Made by a program: the position numbers and the translations under genes
Notes under the pieces: model-generated
What the model was told of the DNA's origin: nothing
The model's input: only the letters and a program-made list of their open reading frames with translations
The model's database searches: none
Source: an uncultured Collinsella sp.
GTDB taxonomy: Bacteria > Actinomycetota > Coriobacteriia > Coriobacteriales > Coriobacteriaceae
Reading direction: 5' to 3'
DNA: 7,110 nucleotides
Assembly: GCA_902479205.1 (NCBI GenBank)
Contig: CABSNX010000101.1
Coordinates: 1 to 7,110 of the forward strand
Part shown: piece by piece, positions 1 through 6,081 of the stretch
How positions within the stretch are numbered: position 1 is the first letter of the stretch
How the letters are laid out: each line of letters begins with the position of its first letter

Positions 1-19
1 AGATGTGTATAAGAGACAG
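1..19 (+). other. Tn5 mosaic-end / Nextera adapter remnant (non-genomic)
   Basis: Bases 1-19 are exactly AGATGTGTATAAGAGACAG, the 19-bp mosaic end carried by the Tn5 transposase used for tagmentation libraries. The string is not compatible with the galE reading frame that begins right after it: read on the minus strand it would replace the conserved GalE continuation after NNLVPY with unrelated residues. It is therefore best read as untrimmed library adapter at a contig end, not as a biological transposon. Confidence 0.95.
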
Positions 20-669
20 ACATAGGGCACCAGGTTGTTGGGGATGCCCTTGGGGTCCTCGCCGATCAGGCCCGACGGATGGGCGCCGATGGGGTTGAAG
101 TAGCGGAGCAGCACAACGTCCCACTCGGGGTCGGCGGTGTGAACGTCCATAAGGATCTGCTCGATCATCCACTTGGTCCAGCCATAGGGGTTGGTTGCGG
201 GCTTTTTGGGGTCTTCCTCGGTGACGGGCGGGTTGTCCGGGTCGCCGTAGACGGTCGAGGAGCTCGAGAAGATGATGGACTTGCAGCCATGGTTGCGCAT
301 GACGTCGATGAGCACCAGGGTGTTCTCGATGTTGTTGTGGTAGTACTCGACGGGCTTGCTCACCGACTCGCCGACGGCCTTAAAGCCGGCGAAGTGGATG
401 ACGCGGTCGATCTGATGGGTGTCGAAGATCTTGTTCATGGCCTCGCGGTCGAGCACGTTGGCCTCGTAGAAGGTGAGGTTCTTGGCAGCCTCTTCGCCCA
501 CGATGGTCTTGACGCGGTCGACGGCGACGGCGCTGGAGTTGGAAAGGTCATCGACGATGACGACCTGGTAGCCGCCCTCGAGCAGCTGAACGACGGTGTG
601 CGAGCCGATAAAGCCGGCGCCACCGGTTACGAGGACGCAGGTGTCTTTGGGGTCGAGTGCTTTGGACAT
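20..669 (-). CDS. galE: UDP-glucose 4-epimerase, C-terminus cut by contig edge
   Basis: Interconverts UDP-glucose and UDP-galactose (Leloir pathway and supply of galactosyl donors for surface glycans) using tightly bound NAD; cytoplasmic. The first 216 residues are present of the roughly 330-340 usual for the family. Visible: the Rossmann NAD motif TGGAGFIGSH at residues 15-24, the acidic end of the second strand at VDDLSNS (39-45), HFAG (92-95), the SSSSTVYG segment (135-142), and the short-chain dehydrogenase catalytic pair YxxxK as Y162-G-W-T-K166 in NPYGWTK, followed by LRYFNPIGAHPSG (188-200). The ATG at 667-669 is preceded by AGGAGA (674-679) four bases upstream, which fixes the start. 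The frame runs off into the adapter, so the truncation is an assembly effect, not a mutation. It is divergent from the hydrolase gene and seems to have its own promoter. Confidence 0.95.
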
Positions 670-706
670 GTAGTCTCCTATCGAATCAGGAACACTTCTT
701 CAGGGG

Positions 707-714
707 AGTATAGC
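707..714 (-). promoter_or_regulatory. galE candidate -10 element
   Basis: On the minus strand this reads GCTATACT, with TATACT one base off the sigma-A consensus TATAAT. It would start transcription near 700, giving a leader of about 30 nt before the galE start at 669. No convincing -35 hexamer is seen at 16-18 bp spacing. The same GCTATA(C/T)T string recurs before two other genes in the window. Confidence 0.5.
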
Positions 715-864
715 GCAGGCAGGGGCATCCAAAACGTGTAGGGCAGGAAAAGCAGATGAACATGCTAACGTACTCATTGAAATGATTGGCGTGGGCATAC
801 CCTCGACCTTGACGTTTGCATACGAGCCGCCGACCATACGGTTTGCTGCCGTTCGTGGAAATCG

Positions 865-892
865 TTGGGATGCGCCGGATGTACGCTAATAT
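865..892 (+). promoter_or_regulatory. Weak candidate promoter of the hydrolase gene
   Basis: TTGGGA (865-870) and TAATAT (887-892) are separated by 16 bp; each matches four of six consensus positions. Transcription would start near 899, about 37 nt upstream of the ATG at 937. A second AT-rich candidate, TATAAA at 910-915, is closer to the gene but has no matching -35. The 670-936 gap holds this and the divergent galE promoter; I see no small gene or RNA in it. Confidence 0.3.
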
Positions 893-936
893 GTATGAGT
901 TGAGCGACATATAAATAAACATGTAACGGAGTAGAT

Positions 937-2145
937 ATGTCACCAAACAGCGATTCCATCCTTTCCCAGGAGCTTTCGCGTCGCACCGCCCTCAAGGCCC
1001 TGTTCGGCGCAGCTTCTGCAGCCGTTCTTTTTGGTCTGCCCGCTCGCGCCCATGCTGCGGAGGCCACCAAGGAAACCACCGACAAGCTCAATGCGGCCCA
1101 GGCTCAGCTTGACGAGGTCCAGGCCCAGCTCGACAGCATCGCAAATGAATACGCGGCGCTGGCCAACAAGAACGCCCAGACCCTCAACGATATCGAGGGC
1201 GTGCAGGGCCAGATTGACAGCACGCAGGCGCAGATTGACGAAAAGAAGGCCGAGCTCAAAAAGAAGCGCGACGATCTTTCCGATCGCGTTTCCGCCAGCT
1301 ATAAGTCGGGCGGCACCAACATCCTGTCGCTGCTGCTCGCCTCGGGTTCGTTTGAGGAGCTCGTCGCCAATGCGCACTATGTTGAGAAGATCAACAAGAG
1401 CGACCGCGACGCCATCGAGGACATTCAGACCATCCAGGAAGAGCTCGATGCGCAAAAGACCGAGCTTGAGTCGCAGAAGGCCGACTTAGAGAAGCTCAAG
1501 GACCAGCAGACTGCCCAGATGCAGGACATGCAGGCCAAGCAGCAAGAGGTCCAGACCGTGCTGAACGGTCTTTCCGACGACGTCAAGGAGCTCATGGCTC
1601 AGCGTGATTCCGAGATTCTCGCTGCCGCCCAGGCCGAGGAGGCTGCCAAGAAGGCCGCCGCCGCTGCCGCGGCCGCCGCGAACAAGAACAATTCCTACTC
1701 GGGTGGTTCGAGCTCGGGTGGTGGGTCGTATGCGCCCGGAACTCCGCAGCAGAATGCCGGCTCGGGCAAGCAGCAGGCCGTCGTCAACGCGTGCTACTCA
1801 ACGCCTTCGCCGGGTCAGAACTGGTGCGCGGCGTGGGTTACCAATGTCTTCCGTAACGCCGGCGTTGGCTACTTTGGCGGTAACGCGTGCGATATGTTTA
1901 ACGCCTGGTGCTATAGCTCCGACCGCTCGGCGCTGCAGGTGGGCATGATTGTTGCCGACTCCTCGCATAGCGGTACCGGTGCGCCTGGCCTGCTGTATGG
2001 CCATGTGGGCATCTACGTTGGCGGCGGCATCGTTATGAGTAACGAGGGCGCCATCACGTCGAGGTCGCTTGACTCGTTCATTGGGTTCTACGGCACTGGC
2101 TCTGGCGTGCGCTGGGGCTGGCTCGGCGGTATTGCGCTGTCGTAA
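937..2145 (+). CDS. Secreted coiled-coil peptidoglycan hydrolase (NlpC/P60- or CHAP-like)
   Basis: A 402-residue exported protein, probably a cell-wall endopeptidase or amidase acting in wall turnover or daughter-cell separation. The N-terminus has a twin-arginine-like motif SRRTALK (14-20), a hydrophobic stretch (21-35) and an AHA signal-peptidase site ending at residue 40. Residues about 43-235 are a long charged coiled coil with repeated QAQLDEVQAQLD-like units and a central SYKSGGTNILSLLLASGSFE hinge (121-140), typical of PcsB/RipA-type N-terminal domains. An Ala run (240-248) and a Gly/Ser/Pro/Gln linker (253-280) precede the catalytic domain (about 281-402). Likely catalytic residues are C297 (NWCAAWV), H356 (YGHVGIYVGGG) and N369 or E370 (SNEG). 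Three further Cys lie in this domain (C286, C318, C325). GGAG at 928-931 is five bases before the ATG, supporting the start. The gene is monocistronic: a long hairpin and a terminator follow. The fold family is clear; the exact bond cleaved is not. Confidence 0.85.
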   Translation: MSPNSDSILSQELSRRTALKALFGAASAAVLFGLPARAHAAEATKETTDKLNAAQAQLDEVQAQLDSIANEYAALANKNAQTLNDIEGVQGQIDSTQAQIDEKKAELKKKRDDLSDRVSASYKSGGTNILSLLLASGSFEELVANAHYVEKINKSDRDAIEDIQTIQEELDAQKTELESQKADLEKLKDQQTAQMQDMQAKQQEVQTVLNGLSDDVKELMAQRDSEILAAAQAEEAAKKAAAAAAAAANKNNSYSGGSSSGGGSYAPGTPQQNAGSGKQQAVVNACYSTPSPGQNWCAAWVTNVFRNAGVGYFGGNACDMFNAWCYSSDRSALQVGMIVADSSHSGTGAPGLLYGHVGIYVGGGIVMSNEGAITSRSLDSFIGFYGTGSGVRWGWLGGIALS

Positions 2146-2157
2146 CTGCGGCTTGGT

Positions 2158-2282
2158 CCGGGACAGTCCGAGAGGCATAAGGTTGCCTGCTCGGGCAGTC
2201 CTGCTCGCACGGAGAGCACATTAAGTGCTCTCCGGCTCGTGCGGAACTCGCGATCAACCTTATGCCTCTCGGACTGTCCCGG
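2158..2282. repeat. 125-nt element with perfect 28-bp inverted arms
   Basis: Arms 2158-2185 and 2255-2282 are perfect reverse complements (28 of 28); the left arm begins CCGGGACAGTCC. The 69-nt interior is itself structured: GGAGAGCAC (2211-2219) pairs with GTGCTCTCC (2225-2233) around an ATTAA loop, CGCAC (2206-2210) pairs with GTGCG (2239-2243), and CTGC (2187-2190) pairs with GCAG (2195-2198). It lies 12 bp after the hydrolase stop and has no T-run after the right arm, so it is not a standard intrinsic terminator. No target duplication is seen at its edges. It could be a REP/MITE-like palindromic element, an mRNA 3'-end stabiliser or an RNA gene. Confidence 0.85.
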
Positions 2283-2337
2283 CCCTCTCGGGTCCTGAGC
2301 GCGACACACCGGACTAGTTGTCTGAATTAAAGAAAGC

Positions 2338-2365
2338 GAAGGCCCCTTTCGGGGCCTTCTTTGTT
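2338..2365. terminator. Bidirectional rho-independent terminator
   Basis: GAAGGCCCC (2338-2346) and GGGGCCTTC (2351-2359) form a perfect 9-bp stem with a TTTC loop, followed on the plus strand by TTTGTT. On the minus strand the stem is followed by GCTTTCTTT, so it can also stop murB, whose stop codon overlaps the right edge. It serves the convergent hydrolase and murB genes. Confidence 0.9.
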
Positions 2366-3326
2366 AAAGAAATTCGCCTACTCGGTGGACTTCGGGTTCT
2401 AGGTCTACTCCGAATTGGTCTTTGACGGTTGTTTGGATGTCGCGGATGAGTTCGTCGACATCGGCGGCGGTGGCGTGGTCGGCGTTGACGATGAAGCCGC
2501 AGTGCTTCTCACTTACCTGCGCGCCGCCGACAGCATGGCCGCGCAGGCCGGCATCCATGATGAGCTTGCCGGCAAAGTAGCCCTCGGGGCGCTTGAAGGT
2601 GGAGCCAGCGCTCGGCATGTCGAGTGGCTGCTTGTCCTCGCGGCGCTGGCGGTAGTCGTCCATGTCGGCCTTGATCATCGCGGCGTTGCCCGGGGCGAGA
2701 TTGAAGGTGGCCGAAAGCACGGTAAAGCCGTCGTCAGCGATGCGGCTCTTGCGATAGCCCAGGTTAAGCTCGTCGACATCGAACTCGATGATGTTGCCGC
2801 TGCCGCGGGTGCCGTCGTCGAGCATGCGGGCGGGCTTGTAGACGCGCACAGACTCCAGCACATCGGCCATGCAGGCGCCATAGGCGCCGGCGTTCATGTA
2901 GCAGGCGCCGCCGACCGATCCGGGGATACCCGAGATGGGCTCCATGCCGGTGAGACCGGCCTCGGCTGCCGCCGCGGCGACATCGGAAAGCAAGGCGCCG
3001 GCTGCTGCCGTAACGTGCGTGCCGTTGACCGTAATGTCGGAGAGGCCCTCGCCCAGTGCCACGACGATGCCGCGGATGCCCTTGTCACCGACGAGCAAGT
3101 CGGAGCCGTTGCCCACGATGGTGAGGGGCAGATCGCAGCGATAGCAGGTATCGAGCGTGGCGACGAGGCCCTGCTCGGTATCGGGCGTGACAAAGACGTC
3201 GGCCGGGCCGCCGATCTTAAACGTGGTGTGCTCGCGCATGGGCTCGCTCATCAGCACGTTGTCCTCGCCGGCAACGCCAGCGAGCGCGCACAGCAGGTCT
3301 TCGTTAAAAAAGTCGTTCTCGTGCAT
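2364..3326 (-). CDS. murB: UDP-N-acetylenolpyruvoylglucosamine reductase
   Basis: FAD- and NADPH-dependent enzyme that reduces UDP-GlcNAc-enolpyruvate to UDP-MurNAc, the second committed step of peptidoglycan precursor synthesis; cytoplasmic. The 320 residues fit the family. Visible: HTTFKIGGPAD (33-43), the FAD-binding GNGSDLLVGDKGIRG (72-86), GMEPISGIPGSVGGACYMNAGAYG (127-150), GYRKSRI with R192, AGSTFKRP with the proton-donor Ser (S242), and PEVHRVG with the catalytic Glu (E312). The layout resembles the shorter Bacillus-type (type II) MurB. An in-frame ATG at 3425 would add 33 residues, but these span the apparent promoter; the ATG at 3324-3326 has AAGGCGG (3335-3341) eight bases upstream and is chosen. 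The usual Asn of the GxGSN motif is Asp here (D76). It is divergent from the LacI-type gene and lies outside any division/cell-wall cluster visible here. Confidence 0.95.
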   Translation of the reverse strand: MHENDFFNEDLLCALAGVAGEDNVLMSEPMREHTTFKIGGPADVFVTPDTEQGLVATLDTCYRCDLPLTIVGNGSDLLVGDKGIRGIVVALGEGLSDITVNGTHVTAAAGALLSDVAAAAAEAGLTGMEPISGIPGSVGGACYMNAGAYGACMADVLESVRVYKPARMLDDGTRGSGNIIEFDVDELNLGYRKSRIADDGFTVLSATFNLAPGNAAMIKADMDDYRQRREDKQPLDMPSAGSTFKRPEGYFAGKLIMDAGLRGHAVGGAQVSEKHCGFIVNADHATAADVDELIRDIQTTVKDQFGVDLEPEVHRVGEFL

Positions 3327-3369
3327 ATGAATATCCGCCTTTTGGTGGTCGTCGTCATCAATCGATTGC

Positions 3370-3375
3370 AATATA
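3370..3375 (-). promoter_or_regulatory. murB candidate -10 element
   Basis: The minus strand reads TATATT, four bases of consensus TATAAT plus one close position, placing a start near 3363 and a leader of about 37 nt before the ATG at 3326. No good -35 hexamer lies 16-18 bp upstream. Confidence 0.4.
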
Positions 3376-3431
3376 CCCCACCCGGACGGATTTGGTGCGC
3401 TGACGGCGATAAAACAGCCGTCCACCGGATT

Positions 3432-3446
3432 GGTAAAGTGTTTATC
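3432..3446. promoter_or_regulatory. Operator-like palindrome upstream of the LacI-type gene
   Basis: GGTAAAGTGTTTATC is an imperfect palindrome: GGTAAA faces TTTATC (five of six positions complementary) around GTG, with a perfect TAAA/TTTA core. It ends about 22 bp before the candidate -10 of the LacI-family gene, so it covers its -35 position and lies in the shared divergent region with murB. LacI-family proteins often repress their own gene through such sites, but their operators usually have a central CG, which this lacks. Assignment is tentative. Confidence 0.25.
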
Positions 3447-3466
3447 ACCGAGGTAGAGGGGCAGTC

Positions 3467-3474
3467 GCTATACT
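3467..3474 (+). promoter_or_regulatory. Candidate -10 of the LacI-family gene
   Basis: GCTATACT contains TATACT at 3469-3474, one base off consensus. A start near 3481 leaves about 29 nt before the ATG at 3510. No clear -35 is seen. It is identical to the 8-mer proposed as the galE -10. Confidence 0.5.
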
Positions 3475-3509
3475 TTCAAGAGATTGCGCGTAAACCCGGA
3501 AGGAGCGAG

Positions 3510-4538
3510 ATGGCCAACAAAGTCACCCTCAAGCAGATCGCTCAGGAGGTGGGGCTTTCCCCCTCGTCGGTCTCGCTTGTTCTCAATAATCGGCCCTGTC
3601 GCATCTCGGAAGAAAACCGCAAGCTCATCAAGGAGGTCGCGGCGCGCAACCACTATGTCCCTAACCAGATCGCGCGCAGCCTGGTCATGCGCGAGTCGCG
3701 CACGCTGGGTCTTATCGTTCCCAATATCGAGAGCCGCTTTTTTGCCTCGCTCGCCGGCAGCTTGGAAAAGCGCTGCCGCGAGGATGGCTATGCGCTCTTT
3801 ATTACCAGCTCGGGTGGAAGTGCCGACGACGATCTTGAGCTGCTGCGCCAGCTGGTGACGCGCGGCGTCGACGGCGTCTTTCTGGTAGTGGGTGACGAGT
3901 TCTCCGACGACCGCGCCCTGCGCGAAGAAGTCAGCCATCTGCCCATTCCGGCGGTAATGGTCGACCGTGCCATTGAGGGGCTCGAGTGCGACAAGGTGAT
4001 GTTCGACCACGAGATGGGTGGCTACATGGCCACTCGCTATCTGATCGAGCAGGGCCACCGTCGCATTGCCTGCTTGGTTAACGCGCGCCGTTCCAATACG
4101 GGGCGTAAGCGACTTGCCGGCTATGAGCGCGCGCTGCGCGAGGTTGGCCTGCCTATCGACGCACGTTTGGAGTTTGAGAGCGAGTACTACATTCCGAGTG
4201 CCTATGAGGCCTCGGAGGCGGTGCTCGCAACTGATGCCACCGCTGTGTTCGCAAGTTCGGATAACATCGCCCTCGGTCTGCTCAAGCGCTTGCACGAGAT
4301 GGGGAAGAGCATCCCGGGCGATATCTCGGTGGTGAGCTATGACAACTCGGCGGCCGACGTTCTCTTTGAGCCGGCGCTGACCGCGATTGAGCAGGATCCT
4401 GGTGTCCTTGCGGAGCATGCTTTTGGCTGCATGTCCAAGCGTCTTGCCGGTAGGGGCGGCAGGCGTGCCGAAGAGGTCGTCCTGGAGCCGGCGCTTATCG
4501 TTAAGGGCAGCGTGCTCGAACTTACCGAATGTAGCTAA
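3510..4538 (+). CDS. LacI/GalR-family transcriptional regulator
   Basis: A 342-residue DNA-binding regulator of the LacI/GalR family, typically a dimeric repressor released by a sugar or sugar phosphate. Visible: N-terminal helix-turn-helix VTLKQIAQEVGLSPSSVSLV (5-24) with LNNRP, the hinge helix PNQIARSL (51-58), then the periplasmic-binding-protein-like core starting RTLGLIVPNIESRFF (64-76) and including FASSDNIALGLLKRLHEMG, IPGDISVVSYDN and the LTAIEQDP strand. VVSYDN replaces the commoner VVGFDD. The ATG follows AAGGAG (3500-3505) at four bases. The frame stays open upstream across the murB antisense strand, but the ribosome site and domain start argue for 3510. No sugar-use gene adjoins it in the window, so its ligand and targets cannot be named; a palindrome in its promoter hints at autoregulation. 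Confidence 0.92.
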   Translation: MANKVTLKQIAQEVGLSPSSVSLVLNNRPCRISEENRKLIKEVAARNHYVPNQIARSLVMRESRTLGLIVPNIESRFFASLAGSLEKRCREDGYALFITSSGGSADDDLELLRQLVTRGVDGVFLVVGDEFSDDRALREEVSHLPIPAVMVDRAIEGLECDKVMFDHEMGGYMATRYLIEQGHRRIACLVNARRSNTGRKRLAGYERALREVGLPIDARLEFESEYYIPSAYEASEAVLATDATAVFASSDNIALGLLKRLHEMGKSIPGDISVVSYDNSAADVLFEPALTAIEQDPGVLAEHAFGCMSKRLAGRGGRRAEEVVLEPALIVKGSVLELTECS

Positions 4539-4592
4539 ACGTACTTGTTTGTTTGCATAGATTGCATGCGGAGTGTCTGCTATTTGCCGGCG

Positions 4593-4665
4593 GGGCCGGG
4601 GTGCCTGCCTTGTTTTGAGAAGTTCGCGGAGCCCACTTCTCAAAACAAGGCAGGCACCCCGGCCC
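4593..4665. repeat. 73-nt hairpin with perfect 31-bp arms
   Basis: Arms 4593-4623 and 4635-4665 are perfect reverse complements (31 of 31) around an 11-nt loop, TCGCGGAGCCC. The left arm runs GC-rich to AT-rich (GGGCCGGGG outside, TTTTGAGAAGT inside). It begins 54 bp after the LacI-type stop and is not followed by a T-run, so it is not a canonical intrinsic terminator, though it may end transcription or protect the mRNA. Its right boundary string CCCGGCCCTC (4658-4667) recurs at the right boundary of the 2158-2282 element. The rest of the 4539-4786 gap holds no gene that I can support. Confidence 0.85.
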
Positions 4666-4741
4666 TCGTCCGTGAACTCTTCCGCTGGGCGAGCCATAGA
4701 CGCCACGCACCGATGCGATAAAGCAGTGGCTTGAAATTGGT

Positions 4742-4749
4742 GCTATATT
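4742..4749 (+). promoter_or_regulatory. Candidate -10 of the small-protein/GntR operon
   Basis: GCTATATT carries TATATT at 4744-4749. A start near 4756 fits a 31-nt leader to the ATG at 4787 and argues against the upstream in-frame ATG at 4754, which would sit at or before the start site. TTGAAA at 4731-4736 is too close to act as its -35. Confidence 0.45.
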
Positions 4750-4786
4750 CAGCATGAGTTGTTTAATGCTAGTACGGGAGGCTGAT

Positions 4787-5278
4787 ATGGGGCTGTTCAA
4801 GAAGAAAAACCCGCAGGATGCCTTTGATTCCGATGTGTTTACCATCACGGATACGATTTTGGACCCGCCGCGGTTTACATTTTTGCCGGCTATCTACCAG
4901 GATGCCACGCGCCGCAAGTGGGCCGTGCATCAGCGCGGCGGTGAGCCGAAGATTTTTGACTATGCGGACGTGCTGCAGTGCGAGATTGTCGAGACCGGAA
5001 ATCCCGAGGATGTGCCGGAGGTTAGCAAGCGCGAACTAGCTCAGCAGATTTTGATTAATCCAGCTCAGGCTACTAAAAACAACGCTGCCAAGCGTAATAT
5101 GTGCCTTGGTATGGGTGTCATCGTTGCCGTGCAAACCGGCGAGGATGAGATTTCGAAGCTTGAGATTCCGGTGACTGCGGGCGAAGTCAAGCGAGACTCC
5201 GGCCTATATCGGTCGTATCGGAACGTTGCGGAGCAGATCAAAGAAGCCTTCGACGCCATGGGGCGTCCGGAGCAATGA
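4787..5278 (+). CDS. Small uncharacterised cytoplasmic protein
   Basis: A 163-residue protein with no signal peptide or membrane segment that I do not recognise with certainty. It opens with a basic patch (MGLFKKKNP), then shows alternating beta-like stretches: YQDATRRKWAVHQRG (37-51), EPKIFDYADVLQCEIVETG (53-71), NMCLGMGVIVAVQTGEDEISKLEIPV (104-129), and ends in a predicted amphipathic helix YRNVAEQIKEAFDAMG (144-159). The arrangement of strand, IFDYADV, strand, then a C-terminal helix resembles bacterial PH-like or DUF4428-type domains, but this is pattern recall only. GGGAGG (4776-4781) is five bases before this ATG; the in-frame ATG at 4754 has no ribosome site. Only 35 bp separate it from the first GntR gene, so co-transcription is likely. 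Confidence 0.75.
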   Translation: MGLFKKKNPQDAFDSDVFTITDTILDPPRFTFLPAIYQDATRRKWAVHQRGGEPKIFDYADVLQCEIVETGNPEDVPEVSKRELAQQILINPAQATKNNAAKRNMCLGMGVIVAVQTGEDEISKLEIPVTAGEVKRDSGLYRSYRNVAEQIKEAFDAMGRPEQ

Positions 5279-5313
5279 TGTCTGCAGCATCAAGCGGTTG
5301 AGAAGCCGTGCCC

Positions 5314-6081
5314 ATGCCGAGTGAACCATATGCGATTCCGCCCAAAGATTGCGCCTTTGAGGGCATTCTTTGGTATATCAATCATTATGACCTGCAGGGT
5401 GGCGACCGGCTGCCCGCCGAGCGTGTGCTCTGTGAAGAGCTGGGCGTGTCGCGCACGGCGTTGCGTGCTGCGATCGCGCGCCTTATTTCGTGCGGAACTT
5501 TGGAAAGCCGCCGCGGTTCGGGCACCTATGTGTGTCCTCCCAAACCGCTGAACATCTTTCAGGAAACATGGAACTATACGCAGGCGGTGGAGAGGGTTGG
5601 CTCAAAGTCGACCGCACGCCTGGTTTGGTCCAAGGTCGTGTACGCCGATATCGATCTGGCCCAAAAGGCCCAGATCGACCTGGGCATGCCGCTTTTCTGC
5701 ATTCGACGTGTGCGCGTGGTTAATGGTTCCCCGGCGTCGATTGAGACGGCCCACGTCAATCTGTCTTTGTGCCCCTCGCTTCCCGATCACGATTTTGAGC
5801 AGGAAAGCCTCTACGACGTTTTGCTCAAAGAAGGGAATGTCCATGTGACGCACGGCAAGGAGCATATTTCCATCAGCCGTCTGAACGCCGACGAGGCCAA
5901 GTTGCTGGGTGCTCAGGAGGGCACGCCGGTGTTTTACAAGGCTTCGCACGAGCGTGACGAGAACGATGGCTTTGTCGAGTATTGCAAGTCCGTGATTCTG
6001 CCGACCAAGTATCGTTTTGCCGATAACGGCGAGGCAGACGGCGTTGCGACGAAGGTAGGTGTCGAATGGCTGATGCAGTAG
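5314..6081 (+). CDS. GntR/HutC-family regulator with UTRA domain (first of pair)
   Basis: A 255-residue transcription factor. The winged helix-turn-helix spans about residues 15-74, with GGDRLPAERVLCEELGVSRTALRAAIARL (29-57) and the wing SRRGSGTYV (65-73). The UTRA small-molecule-binding domain follows at about 102-238, with the family signature IRRVRVVNGSPASIE (130-144) and a late VFYKASHERD strand. It lacks the usual opening YxQI motif of HutC-type proteins. The start is uncertain: GTG at 5308 is only two bases after GAGAAG (5300-5305), while the ATG at 5314 has the better eight-base spacing and is preferred. Its last 16 bases overlap the next gene, so the two are probably translated as a coupled pair. 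UTRA ligands are usually sugar phosphates, amino sugars or histidine-pathway compounds; which one applies cannot be told from sequence alone. Confidence 0.9.
   Translation: MPSEPYAIPPKDCAFEGILWYINHYDLQGGDRLPAERVLCEELGVSRTALRAAIARLISCGTLESRRGSGTYVCPPKPLNIFQETWNYTQAVERVGSKSTARLVWSKVVYADIDLAQKAQIDLGMPLFCIRRVRVVNGSPASIETAHVNLSLCPSLPDHDFEQESLYDVLLKEGNVHVTHGKEHISISRLNADEAKLLGAQEGTPVFYKASHERDENDGFVEYCKSVILPTKYRFADNGEADGVATKVGVEWLMQ

Noticed and set aside
1..19. A natural Tn5-type transposon end
   Set aside because: The sequence is the engineered mosaic end, abuts the window edge, and no transposase or resistance gene accompanies it.
79..741. Plus-strand 220-codon frame opposite galE
   Set aside because: It is the antisense of a clear GalE coding region; its Val/Gly/Asp-rich product is typical of a shadow frame.
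1081..1260. Repeated CAGGC/CAGCT-like DNA in the hydrolase gene as a tandem DNA repeat
   Set aside because: The pattern follows heptad-like protein repeats (QAQLDEVQAQLD and variants) of a coiled coil; copies are degenerate at the DNA level.
2415..4538. A 707-codon plus-strand open frame that joins the LacI-type gene to the antisense strand of murB
   Set aside because: The upstream part is the stop-free complement of murB in GC-rich DNA, has no recognisable domains, and the LacI helix-turn-helix begins right at the ATG at 3510 with its own AAGGAG site. It is not a fusion.
3468..4706. Minus-strand 412-codon frame opposite the LacI-type gene, and similar minus frames at 5602-6213 and 5934-6728
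   Set aside because: They mirror the codon pattern of the strong plus-strand genes, have no ribosome sites or domains, and read as low-complexity shadows.
5277..5291. GATGTCTGCAGCATC near-palindrome at the small-protein stop
   Set aside because: The stem is short and asymmetric, has no T-run, and lies in a 35-bp gap of a likely operon; it is probably incidental.
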